A DNA stretch of 64,000 nucleotides from CAMLJR01 sp964631955 (GCA_964631955.1 CAZWBA010000004.1:1-64000); one strand, 5' to 3'. Shown: positions 44,094-53,533, counted from the stretch's first letter. Made by a program: numbers and translations. The notes: generated by a model not told the origin, from the sequence alone.

Positions 44094-44331
44094 GTTGGTT
44101 TTTCCTCAGCCTTCTTGTTTTTGTGTTTCTTCGTTCAATGGAAATACATCATCGCTTCAATGAATAATGCAGCGCTGTAATACAAAACACAGACACAACG
44201 CAGCCTACCGATTCAACCGCTGCGAAGCAACGAAGACTTGCCCGCCCTATCGGGTTGATAGTTATTGCGCATCGACAGGATAAATCCGCTAGAATTGCGC
44301 AGCTTTCTTCACACATAACCGGAGCAGCGTC

Positions 44332-44943
44332 GTGGCCTCCCCAAAACAATTTTCGCGTTTCAAAATCAAACGCATGACGGCAAGCCATCCCGCAATGACC
44401 AAGTTGAAGCGTGAAGGCCATGTCGCTTCGATTCATGGTCACAAGCATTGGCCATCCGCCGATCTGTTAATGGATTTTCTCGAACAACATCCGCTGCCTA
44501 AACGCAAACACGTCATCGATGTGGGATGCGGCTGGGGGCTCAGCGGAATTTATTGTGCAAAAACATTCAATTCGAAAGTCACTGCAGTCGATGCGGATGA
44601 TGCGGTATTTCCATATCTGCACGCGCACGCCGATCTGAACGACGTCGGCATCAAAACGCACCACGGCGATTTCAAATCGGTAAAAGGCAAGGTGCTCGAC
44701 AATGTGCATACGGTCGTCGGCACCGATATCTGCTTCTGGGATGAACTGGTAAAACCGCTTTATAACGTCATCAAACGTTCGCTGAATGCCGGCGCCAAAC
44801 GTATCGTTATCGTCGATCCGGGCCGCTCGCCTTTCTTTGAACTGGCCGCAAAATGCGAGAAGAAATTCGGTGGCGAGCTGATTGACTGGACCAGCGATAA
44901 ATACCCGAAAATCGACGGTTACGTTCTCTATATCAAAAAATAA
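44332..44943 (+). CDS. Class I SAM-dependent methyltransferase
   Basis: The product is 203 residues from a GTG start with GGAG 11 bases ahead. The SAM-binding motif is HVIDVGCGWGLSGIYCAKTF (about 60-79), motif II VTAVDADDAVFPYL, and the later GTDICFWDELVKPLYNVIKRSL resembles protein/small-molecule methyltransferases of the PrmA/ETFB-lysine type. The substrate is not known. It runs in the same direction as the PAP2 and glycosyltransferase genes, 144 bp ahead of PAP2. Confidence 0.88.
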   Translation: MASPKQFSRFKIKRMTASHPAMTKLKREGHVASIHGHKHWPSADLLMDFLEQHPLPKRKHVIDVGCGWGLSGIYCAKTFNSKVTAVDADDAVFPYLHAHADLNDVGIKTHHGDFKSVKGKVLDNVHTVVGTDICFWDELVKPLYNVIKRSLNAGAKRIVIVDPGRSPFFELAAKCEKKFGGELIDWTSDKYPKIDGYVLYIKK

Positions 44944-44955
44944 TCATCTAACACT

Positions 44956-44979
44956 GTCACTCCCGCGCAGGCGGGAGCC
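44956..44979. repeat. GTCATTCCCGC-type palindrome
   Basis: GTCACTCCCGC / GCGGGAGCCC arms around a short GCAG-like centre, 12 bases after the methyltransferase stop. Same type as the unit at 7283-7309. Confidence 0.55.
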
Positions 44980-45086
44980 CAGCCTGGCAGCACCTTTGAA
45001 TCGGCGCGCTTTTCACCAAACCGGCACGCCCCATTCACCCAATCGCCCGATTCACCAAACCGTCACAATTATGTAACGCGATTGCA

Positions 45087-45662
45087 ATGGCACAGCGCGA
45101 CGCTGTAGTCATGATGAATAGAACGCGCTGGTTACATAATTTCTATCAACACGGCATCTATCAGTATGAATTGCAGATGCTGCTCTGGTTTATGCACAGA
45201 CGTCATCGGCAAATCTGGATAGCGGCGGCACGCGCCTGTTCGCGCAGCGGCGATGGTTTGCTGCAAATCCTCCTGCCAGCCCTGTTGTGGTTACTCGACA
45301 GCACCAACGGCCCTCGATTATTCGTGATCACCGCAATCGCCTTCTGCATCGAACGCCCCGTGTACTGGATTCTCAAAAATGGTTTTCAGCGCAGGCGCCC
45401 ACCGGAAATCGTGCCAAGCTTTCGCAGTGTCATCACCGCATCGGACCGTTTCAGCTTTCCATCGGGCCACACCTGCGGCGCATTTGTTCTCGCGGGGCTG
45501 GTCAGCGAAACCTATGCAACAATGACATTGCCCTTGTATTTGTGGGCGAGCGCTGTCGGCGTATCGCGCGTCGTGCTCGGCGTGCATTTTCCCACCGACA
45601 TTCTGGCCGGTGCCCTGCTCGGCAGCGGCATCGCCTGGTTCGTTATCAGCAACTTCTCGTAA
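45087..45662 (+). CDS. PAP2-family lipid phosphatase
   Basis: This is an integral membrane phosphatase of up to 191 residues. The three PAP2 catalytic motifs are present: KNGFQRRRPP (KxxxxxxRP), FPSGHTCGAF (PSGH) and SRVVLGVHFPTDILAG (SRxxxxxHxxxD). Several hydrophobic helices surround them. Candidates for substrate are phosphatidic acid, phosphatidylglycerol phosphate or undecaprenyl pyrophosphate; cannot be decided. The start could also be the ATG at 45111 or 45114. Lies 65 bp before a glycosyltransferase gene. Confidence 0.9.
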   Translation: MAQRDAVVMMNRTRWLHNFYQHGIYQYELQMLLWFMHRRHRQIWIAAARACSRSGDGLLQILLPALLWLLDSTNGPRLFVITAIAFCIERPVYWILKNGFQRRRPPEIVPSFRSVITASDRFSFPSGHTCGAFVLAGLVSETYATMTLPLYLWASAVGVSRVVLGVHFPTDILAGALLGSGIAWFVISNFS

Positions 45663-45727
45663 CTGCCCCTTTGATAGCCCCCTTACTTGCTGAACCCGCT
45701 TTCAAATAACTCCTGAGCGTTCATGAG

Positions 45728-46795
45728 ATGAAAATTCTCTACGGTGTACAGGGAACCGGCAACGGACATATCAGCCGCTCGCGCAAAATGGCTGCGCATT
45801 TACAGGCGCGCGGCGCCGATGTCACCTATTTATTTTCCGGGCGCGAACGCGATCGTTTATTCGATATGGAATGTTTTGGCGATTTCGAATATCGCACCGG
45901 CTTGACCATGATTCAGGAAAACGGCGCAGTTTTGATGGCACCGACTATTCTGAGCTCGCACCCGGGCGAATTCATTCGCGATGTGCGCACGCTCGATCTC
46001 TCGCCCTACGATTTGATCGTGAGTGATTTCGAACCCGTTACCGCGTGGGCGGCAAAGCTATCGAATAAAACCTGCATGGGCATCGGCCATCAGTATGCGT
46101 TCCGCGCGAATATTCCACGCCGGGGCGATACCGCTGCCAGCAATATCGTGATGAAATATTTTGCGCCGGTCGATATTCCGATCGGATTGCACTGGCATCA
46201 TTTCGATAATGAAATTTTGCCGCCGATCATCGACCCACAACTGCGACACAAGCCTGGTCGTGTGGCGCACATCCTGATTTATCTGCCGTTTGAAAATCAG
46301 CAAGTCGTCACGCAATTGCTGCAACGCTTCGACCATTTGCATTTCGTTCAGTACTCACCCGACCTCAGCGATCGCGAAGCGGGTAATGTCAGCTTGCGAC
46401 GCACGAATCTGCACGGCTTTCGCGACGACTTGTGTCACGCACAAGCCGTGTTTTGTAACGCAGGCTTTGAGCTGGTCGGCGAATGTATTCATATGGGGAT
46501 CCCCACGCTCGTCAAACCCGTGAAGGGGCAGATGGAACAAATGTCCAATGCATTTTCCCTGCAACAATTAGGCTGGGGCAGCGCAACCGATATCATCGAT
46601 TACGCAACGCTGAAAAACTGGCTCGAAGGCGAACGTCGCGTAATGTCCGTGCAATATCCCGACGTCGCTGCATCGCTAGCCGAATGGATATTGAAGGGTG
46701 ACTGGAATGATAAATACGCGCTGTGCAAAGCACTGTGGGATGACACGCGCAGCTGCGCGACCGATTTTATTTCCCCCTTTGCAAAAGAGGGTTAG
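45728..46795 (+). CDS. Glycosyltransferase of the MJ1255/VC2487 family
   Basis: The product is 355 residues with a GT-B type UDP-glycosyltransferase look: MKILYGVQGTGNGHISRSRKMAAHL (glycine-rich acceptor loop with GHISR) at the start, DFEPVTAWAAKLSNKTCMGIGHQYAF in the middle and a nucleotide-sugar site towards the C-terminus (FCNAGFELVGECIHMGIPTLVKPVKGQMEQMSNA; key core ECIHMGIPTLVKP). This fits the uncharacterised MJ1255/VC2487 family related to MurG-type enzymes. Donor and acceptor are unknown; the PAP2 phosphatase upstream suggests a membrane lipid substrate. Confidence 0.88.
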   Translation: MKILYGVQGTGNGHISRSRKMAAHLQARGADVTYLFSGRERDRLFDMECFGDFEYRTGLTMIQENGAVLMAPTILSSHPGEFIRDVRTLDLSPYDLIVSDFEPVTAWAAKLSNKTCMGIGHQYAFRANIPRRGDTAASNIVMKYFAPVDIPIGLHWHHFDNEILPPIIDPQLRHKPGRVAHILIYLPFENQQVVTQLLQRFDHLHFVQYSPDLSDREAGNVSLRRTNLHGFRDDLCHAQAVFCNAGFELVGECIHMGIPTLVKPVKGQMEQMSNAFSLQQLGWGSATDIIDYATLKNWLEGERRVMSVQYPDVAASLAEWILKGDWNDKYALCKALWDDTRSCATDFISPFAKEG

Positions 46796-46860
46796 GGGAT
46801 TTAAACCCGGTTGTAAAAATCCCCTTAGGCTCTTCTCCCCTTTAATAAAAGGGGAGACTC
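46784..46860. repeat. Intergenic inverted repeat between glycosyltransferase and thiolase genes
   Basis: CCCCTTTGCAAAAGAGGG and CTCCCCTTTAATAAAAGGGGAG form two hairpins, with a GGGGATTT / AAATCCCC pair linking them. It covers the convergent gap and overlaps the end of the glycosyltransferase gene by a few codons. Related in style to 20863-20965. Confidence 0.55.
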
Positions 46861-46863
46861 ATG

Positions 46864-48015
46864 TCATAAACGTTCGATAATCGTCACGTTCGCAACACCG
46901 CCACCTTCGCACATCGTCTGCATGCCGTAACGCAAATTGCGGCGCTCCAGTTCGTGCAGCAACGTCGTCATCAATTTGGTGCCCGTGGCCCCGAGCGGAT
47001 GACCCAGCGCAATCGCGCCGCCGTTGACATTGGTTTTCTCCGGCGAGTAACCCGTTTCCTTGAACCACGCAATCACCACCGACGCAAACGCTTCATTGAT
47101 TTCGACGAGATCGATATCGTTCCAGCTCATACCCGCCTTTTTCAATGCGGCTGCGGTAGCGGGAATGGGTGCGGTCAGCATGAATACCGGATCGGCGCCA
47201 TGCACATGCATCGAATGAATGCGGGCGCGCGGTGTCAGGTTGTAACGCTTGAGCGCCTTTTCCGACACGATGAGCATCGCCGACGCGCCATCGCTCACCT
47301 GGCTCGATACGCCTGCAGTGATGCGACCATTCGGGCGAATCGGTTCGAGCGTCGCCATTTTTTCCAGCGACGTATCGCGGCGCGCCGTTTCATCCATTTT
47401 CAGCTCCGGCATCGCCAGAACTTCTTTATCGAAATAGCCATTGTCGATGGCATTGATCGCGCGACGATGACTTTCGAGCGCAAACTCTTCCATATCGCGA
47501 CGTGAAATATTCCATTTCTCCGCGATTAATTCGGCGCCGCGAAATTGCGAAATTTCCTGATCGCCATACCGCTCGCGCCAACCAACCGAGCCCAGATAGG
47601 GCTCGGCCAGACCGCGCTCGCTCGCGAAATGAATCGACGATTGAATTGGAATTTGCGTCATCGTCTGCACGCCGCCGGCGATGAGCACATCCTGCGTGCC
47701 CGACATTACGGCCTGCGCGGCAAAATGCACGGCCTGTTGCGACGAACCGCATTGGCGCTCGATGGTCACGCCCGGCACGTGCTCGGGCAAACCGGCCACG
47801 AGCGCGGTCGTGCGCGCCACATTGGCAGCGAGCGGGCCGACCTGATCGAGACAGCCCCAGATCACATCCTCGTAATCATCGGCAGGAATGCCGTTGCGTG
47901 CCACCAGCGCCTTGATCGCACGCGCACCGAGATCGGCGCCGTGAATTTGCGAGAGACTACCTTTGCGCCGACCAACGGGACTACGCAACGCGTCGACGAT
48001 ATAGGCTTCAGCCAT
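46864..48015 (-). CDS. Acetyl-CoA acetyltransferase (thiolase)
   Basis: The product is a 383-residue thiolase: the nucleophile Cys is in TIERQCGSSQQAVHFAAQ (about 88), the C-terminal catalytic block is NVNGGAIALGHPLGATGTK (His) and the second Cys is in QTMCEGGGVANVTI. GAGGAG precedes the ATG. It could act in beta-oxidation or acetoacetyl-CoA formation; no partner beta-oxidation genes are adjacent, though an acyl-CoA ligase is 7 kb away. Confidence 0.93.
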   Translation of the reverse strand: MAEAYIVDALRSPVGRRKGSLSQIHGADLGARAIKALVARNGIPADDYEDVIWGCLDQVGPLAANVARTTALVAGLPEHVPGVTIERQCGSSQQAVHFAAQAVMSGTQDVLIAGGVQTMTQIPIQSSIHFASERGLAEPYLGSVGWRERYGDQEISQFRGAELIAEKWNISRRDMEEFALESHRRAINAIDNGYFDKEVLAMPELKMDETARRDTSLEKMATLEPIRPNGRITAGVSSQVSDGASAMLIVSEKALKRYNLTPRARIHSMHVHGADPVFMLTAPIPATAAALKKAGMSWNDIDLVEINEAFASVVIAWFKETGYSPEKTNVNGGAIALGHPLGATGTKLMTTLLHELERRNLRYGMQTMCEGGGVANVTIIERL

Positions 48016-48143
48016 GGTGGAACTCCTCTACGACTTTCGTTAAAAAATAAATTGCTCTTTAAAAAACTGCTCGAAATTGGCGGCGATTTTAAGCGCTCGG
48101 CTCTTATTAGCAAAGCCGATACATTTTTATGCGGTGGATTACT

Positions 48144-48233
48144 GTAGGGGCGCCGCTTGCTGCGCCCATGATGCGAACATCGCCTGTGCCCATTTATCGA
48201 TCGCGATACGGGCGCAGCAAGCAGCGCCCCTAC
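48144..48233. repeat. 24-bp terminal inverted repeat pair (MITE/REP-like), about 90 bp
   Basis: Left arm 48144-48167 (GTAGGGGCGCCGCTTGCTGC..) and right arm 48210-48233 are inverted copies matching at 23 of 24 positions, separated by 42 bp. It lies between the thiolase start and the uvrB stop, ending two bases before the uvrB stop codon. It shares the GGGGCG core with the short palindrome at 58327-58358. Confidence 0.75.
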
Positions 48234-48235
48234 GA

Positions 48236-50257
48236 TCACGTCAGTGCCTCGTATTTAAGCGCCGCCAGCTCATCGCGCACCTGGGCGGCTTCTTCGAATT
48301 CGAGATTTTTCGCATGCTCGTGCATTTTCTGTTCGAGCCGTCTGATCTCTTTCTGACGCTGCTGCGGCGTCATATCCGCGATCGAATTGCCGTAACGTGC
48401 GCCCGGCTCTGCCACTTTGCGCGCTTTCGCGGCACCTCGTTTACCGCGCGAACCCGGCGCATGCGCAGCTTCCAGGATATCGGTGATATTTTTCTTCACG
48501 CCCTTCGGCACGATGCCATGCTGTTCGTTGAAGGCCTGCTGTTTTTCACGGCGGCGATTGGTTTCGTCGATGGCTCGCTGCATCGAGCCGGTGACTTTAT
48601 CGGCGTAAAGGATCGCCCGGCCATTCAGATTGCGTGCGGCGCGGCCGATGGTTTGAATGAGCGAGCGCTCCGATCGCAAAAAGCCTTCCTTGTCCGCATC
48701 GAGAATCGCCACGAGCGACACCTCGGGCATATCGAGACCTTCGCGCAACAGGTTGATACCGACCAGCACATCGAAATTGCCCAGGCGCAAATCGCGAATG
48801 ATTTCCACGCGCTCGACGGTTTCGATATCCGAATGCAGATAGCGCACTTTCACATTGTGATCGCCGAGGTATTCGGTGAGATCCTCAGCCATGCGCTTGG
48901 TCAAGGTGGTGACCAATACACGCTCGTTGACAGCCACGCGCCTGTGAATTTCCGACAGCAAATCGTCGACCTGCGTGCGCGCCGGACGCACCTCAACTTG
49001 TGGATCGACCAGACCCGTCGGTCGCACGACCTGCTCGACGATGCGCGCCGCTTTTTCACCTTCATACGGGCCGGGCGTTGCCGACACGAAAATCAGCTGT
49101 GGCACGAGCCGCTCCCATTCCTCAAAACGCAGCGGGCGATTATCTAACGCCGAAGGTAAGCGGAAGCCGTATTCGACGAGCGTTTCCTTGCGCGAGCGAT
49201 CGCCCTTGTACATCGCACCGATCTGAGGAACCGATACGTGCGATTCATCGACGACGACCAGCGCATTCGGCGGCAGATAATCGAACAACGTCGGCGGCGG
49301 TTCGCCTGGCGCACGGCCCGATAAATAACGTGAATAATTTTCGATACCGTTGCAATAACCCAGCTCGCGGATCATTTCCATATCGAAACGTGTGCGCTGC
49401 TCCAGACGCTGCGCTTCGACGAGTTTGTTATGCTCTTTTAAATATTTGAGACGTTCGCGCAATTCCTCTTCGATGTAATCGACCGCTTGCAACAGGGTTT
49501 CGCGCGGCGTGACATAGTGCGACTTCGGAAACACGGTATAACGCGGCAGTTTCGCGATAATTTCACCGGTGAGCGGATCGAACGTCGAAATATTTTCGAT
49601 ATTGTCGTCGAACAGCTCGACACGCACGGCATCGCGTTCGGATTCGGCGGGATAGATATCGATGATGTCGCCGCGCACACGGTAAGTGCCGCGCCCGAAG
49701 GCCTGATCGTTGCGCGTGTACTGCATCTCGGCGAGCCTGCGCAGAATCGCGCGCTGCTCGACGGGCTGGCCGCGATCCATGTGCAACACCATTTTGAAAT
49801 ACTGATCGGGATCGCCCAAACCATAGATTGCGGAAACGGTCGCCACGATGATCGCATCTTCGCGCTCCATCAGCGCCTTCGTCGCCGACAGCCGCATCTG
49901 CTCGATGTGATCGTTGATCGACGCATCCTTCTCGATATAGGTATCGGAAGACGGCACATAGGCTTCGGGCTGGTAATAGTCGTAGTAGGAAACGAAATAC
50001 TCGACAGCGTTATTGGGAAAAAACTCTTTGAATTCGCCGTAAAGCTGTGCGGCGAGCGTTTTGTTCGGCGCCATCACGATGGTCGGGCGCTGAATTTCCT
50101 CCACCACATTCGCAACCGTAAACGTCTTGCCCGAACCCGTCACGCCGAGCAGCGTCTGCGCCATGAGGCCTGCACGAATGCCCTCCACCAGCTCGCGAAT
50201 CGCAGCCGGCTGATCGCCCGCAGGCTGATACGGCGAAGCCACTTTGAACGGACGCAT
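48236..50257 (-). CDS. uvrB: Excinuclease ABC subunit B
   Basis: UvrB is the damage-verifying helicase-like subunit of nucleotide excision repair. The protein has 673 residues from MRPFKVASPYQPAGDQPAAI. The Walker A is LGVTGSGKTFTVANV, the beta-hairpin YYDYYQPEAYVPSSDTYIEKD, DEAD-like DESH (VVVDESHVSVPQIGAM), helicase motifs VGINLLREGLDMPEVSLVAILDADKEGFLRS in part, and the C-terminal UVR motif (EIRRLEQKMHEHAKNLEFEEAAQVRDEL). A 44-residue upstream extension is rejected. Confidence 0.97.
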   Translation of the reverse strand: MRPFKVASPYQPAGDQPAAIRELVEGIRAGLMAQTLLGVTGSGKTFTVANVVEEIQRPTIVMAPNKTLAAQLYGEFKEFFPNNAVEYFVSYYDYYQPEAYVPSSDTYIEKDASINDHIEQMRLSATKALMEREDAIIVATVSAIYGLGDPDQYFKMVLHMDRGQPVEQRAILRRLAEMQYTRNDQAFGRGTYRVRGDIIDIYPAESERDAVRVELFDDNIENISTFDPLTGEIIAKLPRYTVFPKSHYVTPRETLLQAVDYIEEELRERLKYLKEHNKLVEAQRLEQRTRFDMEMIRELGYCNGIENYSRYLSGRAPGEPPPTLFDYLPPNALVVVDESHVSVPQIGAMYKGDRSRKETLVEYGFRLPSALDNRPLRFEEWERLVPQLIFVSATPGPYEGEKAARIVEQVVRPTGLVDPQVEVRPARTQVDDLLSEIHRRVAVNERVLVTTLTKRMAEDLTEYLGDHNVKVRYLHSDIETVERVEIIRDLRLGNFDVLVGINLLREGLDMPEVSLVAILDADKEGFLRSERSLIQTIGRAARNLNGRAILYADKVTGSMQRAIDETNRRREKQQAFNEQHGIVPKGVKKNITDILEAAHAPGSRGKRGAAKARKVAEPGARYGNSIADMTPQQRQKEIRRLEQKMHEHAKNLEFEEAAQVRDELAALKYEALT

Positions 50258-50480
50258 GACGAACCACTCCCAAACCTTCAACAGATCGCCACTATTGGGG
50301 CTGGCTGCCTTTTCTGCAAGGAGAGAGGCCGGAGGGAACGCTCGCCGCCGCTCCTGCGGGGCCGGCCGGAACGCCCGCAGACACGGCAATTTGCCTATGG
50401 ATTCATCGGCTTAGCGCTACAAAAAAGCAGTTGACTGAGCTGGGATCGGGCTTTACTATGCGCGCCTCACCGAGTTTCCT

Positions 50481-50556
50481 TCCGCCTTAGCTCAGTCGGT
50501 AGAGCAAATGACTGTTAATCATTGGGTCGCTGGTTCGAGCCCAGCAGGCGGAGCCA
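50481..50556 (+). tRNA. tRNA-Asn (GTT)
   Basis: A complete 76-nt cloverleaf with acceptor TCCGCCT/AGGCGGA, D arm GCTC-GAGC, anticodon arm AATGA-CTGTTAA-TCATT (anticodon GTT at 50514-50516), T arm GCTGG-TTCGAGC-CCAGC and encoded CCA. It is followed five bases later by a strong terminator. Confidence 0.98.
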
Positions 50557-50560
50557 AATC

Positions 50561-50590
50561 AAAAAGGGCTGCAGAAATGCAGCCCTTTTT
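50561..50590 (+). terminator. Terminator of tRNA-Asn
   Basis: AAAAAGGGCTGCAGAAATGCAGCCCTTTTT: perfect stem with T run, directly after the tRNA. Confidence 0.95.
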
Positions 50591-50838
50591 CATTTCCGCC
50601 CATTTCGCTTCTGGGCTTCTAGTTTCTACACTCCTTTGTTTCTCTACTCCCTTTTTTCTCCGCCTCCCCTTATCCAGCGCGCGCACTGTGCGGCCGGTCG
50701 ATCGGGGAATCGAGTACGCCTACGCAGCAAATGCATCTTGTGACCCGTTCACCTTTACCTTTTGGCCGATCCTGACTAAAAAGAGGGGATATCGCAGCCT
50801 CTGGTTATAAATAGAACGGCCTGCGCGGATAAGAGCTC

Positions 50839-53385
50839 ATGTTGAGAAAGCTTCGTCTCGGTTTCTATATCAGCCTCGCCGTCCTCATCATCAATGCGCT
50901 GGTGCCGTTGCTGCTTTCCAACCGCATCGCCATTCTGCGCGCCGATGCCGATGAAGCCTCGGCCATTCGCGAAGCCTTCGAAGAATTACTCTCCGCTTAT
51001 AAAGACGCAGAAACCGGTCAGCGCGGTTATATGCTGACCGGCCGCTCTTCGTTTCTGGAGCCCTACGAAACCGGCCGCGTCGCCATCGAGGCGCTGTTAC
51101 CGAAACTGCAGCAGCAATTGCGGAATGATCCCGCACAAATCGAACGCTTTGCGGAATTGCTCGAACTCGATAAACAGGAAAAGGCCTTTCAGCAAATGCG
51201 TATCGCGCAACGTGGCAATGGCATCTGGTACGACGTCGAAGCCTCCGAGCACGGCCGCTTTTTAATGGATCGACTGCGCAGTGTCATCGGCGATATCGGC
51301 GCAGCGGAGCGCGCGTACAGCGATGCGCGGCTGCGACGCGTTCAATCGCTGCAGCGCTGGTCCAACTTTTCGCTCATCGCCATTACTGCACTCGATCTGA
51401 TTTTATTCGTCTTTATTTTCATTCTCATGGGACGCTCGATTCGAGCCGAGCGCGCGGCGCGCAGCGCATTGACCGTCCTCAATAGAAATCTCGCCGATGA
51501 GGTCACGCTGCGCACCGAAGCCTTGTCGCGCCTGCAACAGCAATCGGCTCGCCTCAATCAGGTGATCCAGATTCAAACCAGTCTCGCCGAAGCGCAATTG
51601 AACATCGATATTTTCACGAAAAATCTCGTACAGCGCATGATGGCAATCGCGCCAACCACCGGCGTGGTGATAGAGATGATCGAAGAAAACGATATGGTCT
51701 ATATCGCGGCGAGTGGTTCGATCGCGCAATTCGTCGGTTTACGAATTCCGCAGCGCGGCAGCCTCTCCGGCCTGTGCATCGAAAAAAACGAAGTGATGAT
51801 TTCCGCCGATACTAGCGATGATCCACGCGTCGACAAGGAGGCATGTGCAAAGGTCGGTGCGGCGACGATGATCGTCACACCGTTACTGCGCGCCGGCGAG
51901 CCGGTGGGCGTTCTCAAAATTGTCGCCGACAGACCGAACGCTTTCGACGATAACGCCGTGCAGACACTGCAATTGATGGGCGGCGCGCTCGGCGCAGCGC
52001 TCGGCAACCAGATGCAATTCCAGAAAAATCAAACGCTGCTGAGCGAGCGCAGCATCACGCTCAATACGCTCAAGCGCGAACTGCAACGCCGCGAAGAATA
52101 CGAAAAGAAATTGCTGGCACAGCGCGCGCGCACGCAGGCCATTCTCGAATCGTCGCACGAGGCGTTTATCAGCATCGATGCGCAGGGTCGTGTTTCCGAA
52201 TGGAATGCGCTCGCTGCCAGCACTTTCGGCTGGACAAAGGAAGATGTGATCGGAAAATCGCTCGGCGAAATGATCCTTCCCGAACGCTTGCGGGAAGCAC
52301 ATCGCAAAGGCCTCGCGCATTTTCTGGAAACGGGCGAAGGCCCTTTGCTGAACAGGCGCGTCGAATTGCAGGCACTGCATCGCGATGGCCATGAAATTCC
52401 CATCGAGCTGACGATTTCCGTCCTGCGCGAAGGCGACAGTATCGAATTCCCCTGTTTCCTGCGCGATATCAGCGAACGCAAGCACGCGGAAACATTATTG
52501 ATGAACCAGCGTGAAACGCTTTATGCAATGACCAACGCAATACCCGCTCTGGTCTCCCTCATCGATATGCAGGAGCATTTTGTCTACTGCAATGACGAAT
52601 ACGAAACAATTTACGCCAAGCCGCTCGACCAGATCATCGGCCGCAGCCTGAGAGAATGTATCGGCGAAGAAAATTATCCGCACAGCAAACCGTTTATCGA
52701 TAAAGCGCTCGCCGGCGAACCCGTAGTTTACGAACGCACCGTTCCCACCGCCATCGGCGCACGGCATCAGGAATGCCGACACATTCCACAATTCGATGCC
52801 GACGGCAAACCCAATGGTTTCTATCTGATTGCCTGGGATATCACCGAGCGCAAGGAACAGGAAATTGCGTGGCAATCGCGCGCATCGCGCGACGAACTGA
52901 CAGGGCTGTCGAATCGTGCATCGTTCACCGAATCATTAAATCTCGCCCTGATTCGTCACGCGCGCACCGATGCGAATATCGCCGTGCTCTATCTCGATGT
53001 CGACCGCTTCAAAAATATCAACGACACGTATGGCCACGCTGCCGGCGATACATTGTTAAAAGCATTTGCGCAGTATTTGCGGCAATCGGTAAGACAATCC
53101 GATATTGTCGGCCGTCTCGGCGGCGATGAGTTCTGCATCCTGCTAGAAGATGTAAAAGCACCGGCCAATGCAATCGCGGTTGCCGAAAAAATTCTTGGCA
53201 TGGTGCGCACTCCTGTGCCATTTGAAAATCACACCCTATCGATATCGACCAGCATCGGTATCGCATTCGCCCCACAGCCGCGTCTCACCAGTACCCAGTT
53301 GATCGCACTCGCCGATGCCGCGCTGTATAAAGCCAAACAGGCAGGTCGCAATCGCTACGTACTGGATATTATTTCCGCCGATTGA
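50839..53385 (+). CDS. CHASE3-GAF-PAS-PAS-GGDEF diguanylate cyclase
   Basis: This is a membrane sensor of 848 residues that probably makes c-di-GMP. TM1 is about 7-27; the periplasmic CHASE3 domain (about 30-175) has the typical DAETGQRGYMLTG; TM2 is about 177-197. A coiled coil, a GAF domain (about 245-390), two PAS domains (about 430-545, 555-680; SEWNALAASTFGWTKEDVIGKSL) and a GGDEF domain follow. The GGDEF active site is intact (residues 761-765) with an RQSD inhibitory I-site at 752-755, so it is likely an active, feedback-inhibited cyclase; no EAL domain. It is followed by a YfiR-like gene and a TonB receptor. Confidence 0.93.
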   Translation: MLRKLRLGFYISLAVLIINALVPLLLSNRIAILRADADEASAIREAFEELLSAYKDAETGQRGYMLTGRSSFLEPYETGRVAIEALLPKLQQQLRNDPAQIERFAELLELDKQEKAFQQMRIAQRGNGIWYDVEASEHGRFLMDRLRSVIGDIGAAERAYSDARLRRVQSLQRWSNFSLIAITALDLILFVFIFILMGRSIRAERAARSALTVLNRNLADEVTLRTEALSRLQQQSARLNQVIQIQTSLAEAQLNIDIFTKNLVQRMMAIAPTTGVVIEMIEENDMVYIAASGSIAQFVGLRIPQRGSLSGLCIEKNEVMISADTSDDPRVDKEACAKVGAATMIVTPLLRAGEPVGVLKIVADRPNAFDDNAVQTLQLMGGALGAALGNQMQFQKNQTLLSERSITLNTLKRELQRREEYEKKLLAQRARTQAILESSHEAFISIDAQGRVSEWNALAASTFGWTKEDVIGKSLGEMILPERLREAHRKGLAHFLETGEGPLLNRRVELQALHRDGHEIPIELTISVLREGDSIEFPCFLRDISERKHAETLLMNQRETLYAMTNAIPALVSLIDMQEHFVYCNDEYETIYAKPLDQIIGRSLRECIGEENYPHSKPFIDKALAGEPVVYERTVPTAIGARHQECRHIPQFDADGKPNGFYLIAWDITERKEQEIAWQSRASRDELTGLSNRASFTESLNLALIRHARTDANIAVLYLDVDRFKNINDTYGHAAGDTLLKAFAQYLRQSVRQSDIVGRLGGDEFCILLEDVKAPANAIAVAEKILGMVRTPVPFENHTLSISTSIGIAFAPQPRLTSTQLIALADAALYKAKQAGRNRYVLDIISAD

Positions 53386-53404
53386 TTGCTTTGGATATCG
53401 CAAG

Positions 53405-53423
53405 AAAAATGACAATTATTTTT
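53405..53423 (+). promoter_or_regulatory. Candidate Fur box before yfiR-like gene
   Basis: This 19-bp AT-rich site (AAAAATGACAATTATTTTT) matches the Fur consensus GATAATGATAATCATTATC at 13 of 19 positions. It lies 110 bp before the YfiR-like gene, next to a possible -10 TACACT (53435-53440). If real, it would put this protein and the receptor under iron control. The AT richness makes chance matches possible. Confidence 0.35.
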
Positions 53424-53533
53424 GCGATTTCTTTTACACTGTAAGCCGTTTCACACGAAATTTCGTATCCGATTCATCCCACGGAAGGTCTTCGAGGCCG
53501 TCGACGTCTGCGCCAGCAGACAGCTGTATTCGC

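Noticed and set aside
50258..50389. Longer uvrB from 50389
   Set aside because: The extra 44 residues are not found in UvrB, which starts at MRPFKVASPYQP.
53315..53533. Extended YfiR-like protein starting inside the cyclase gene
   Set aside because: The extra 73 residues overlap the cyclase frame and precede a good signal peptide start at 53534.
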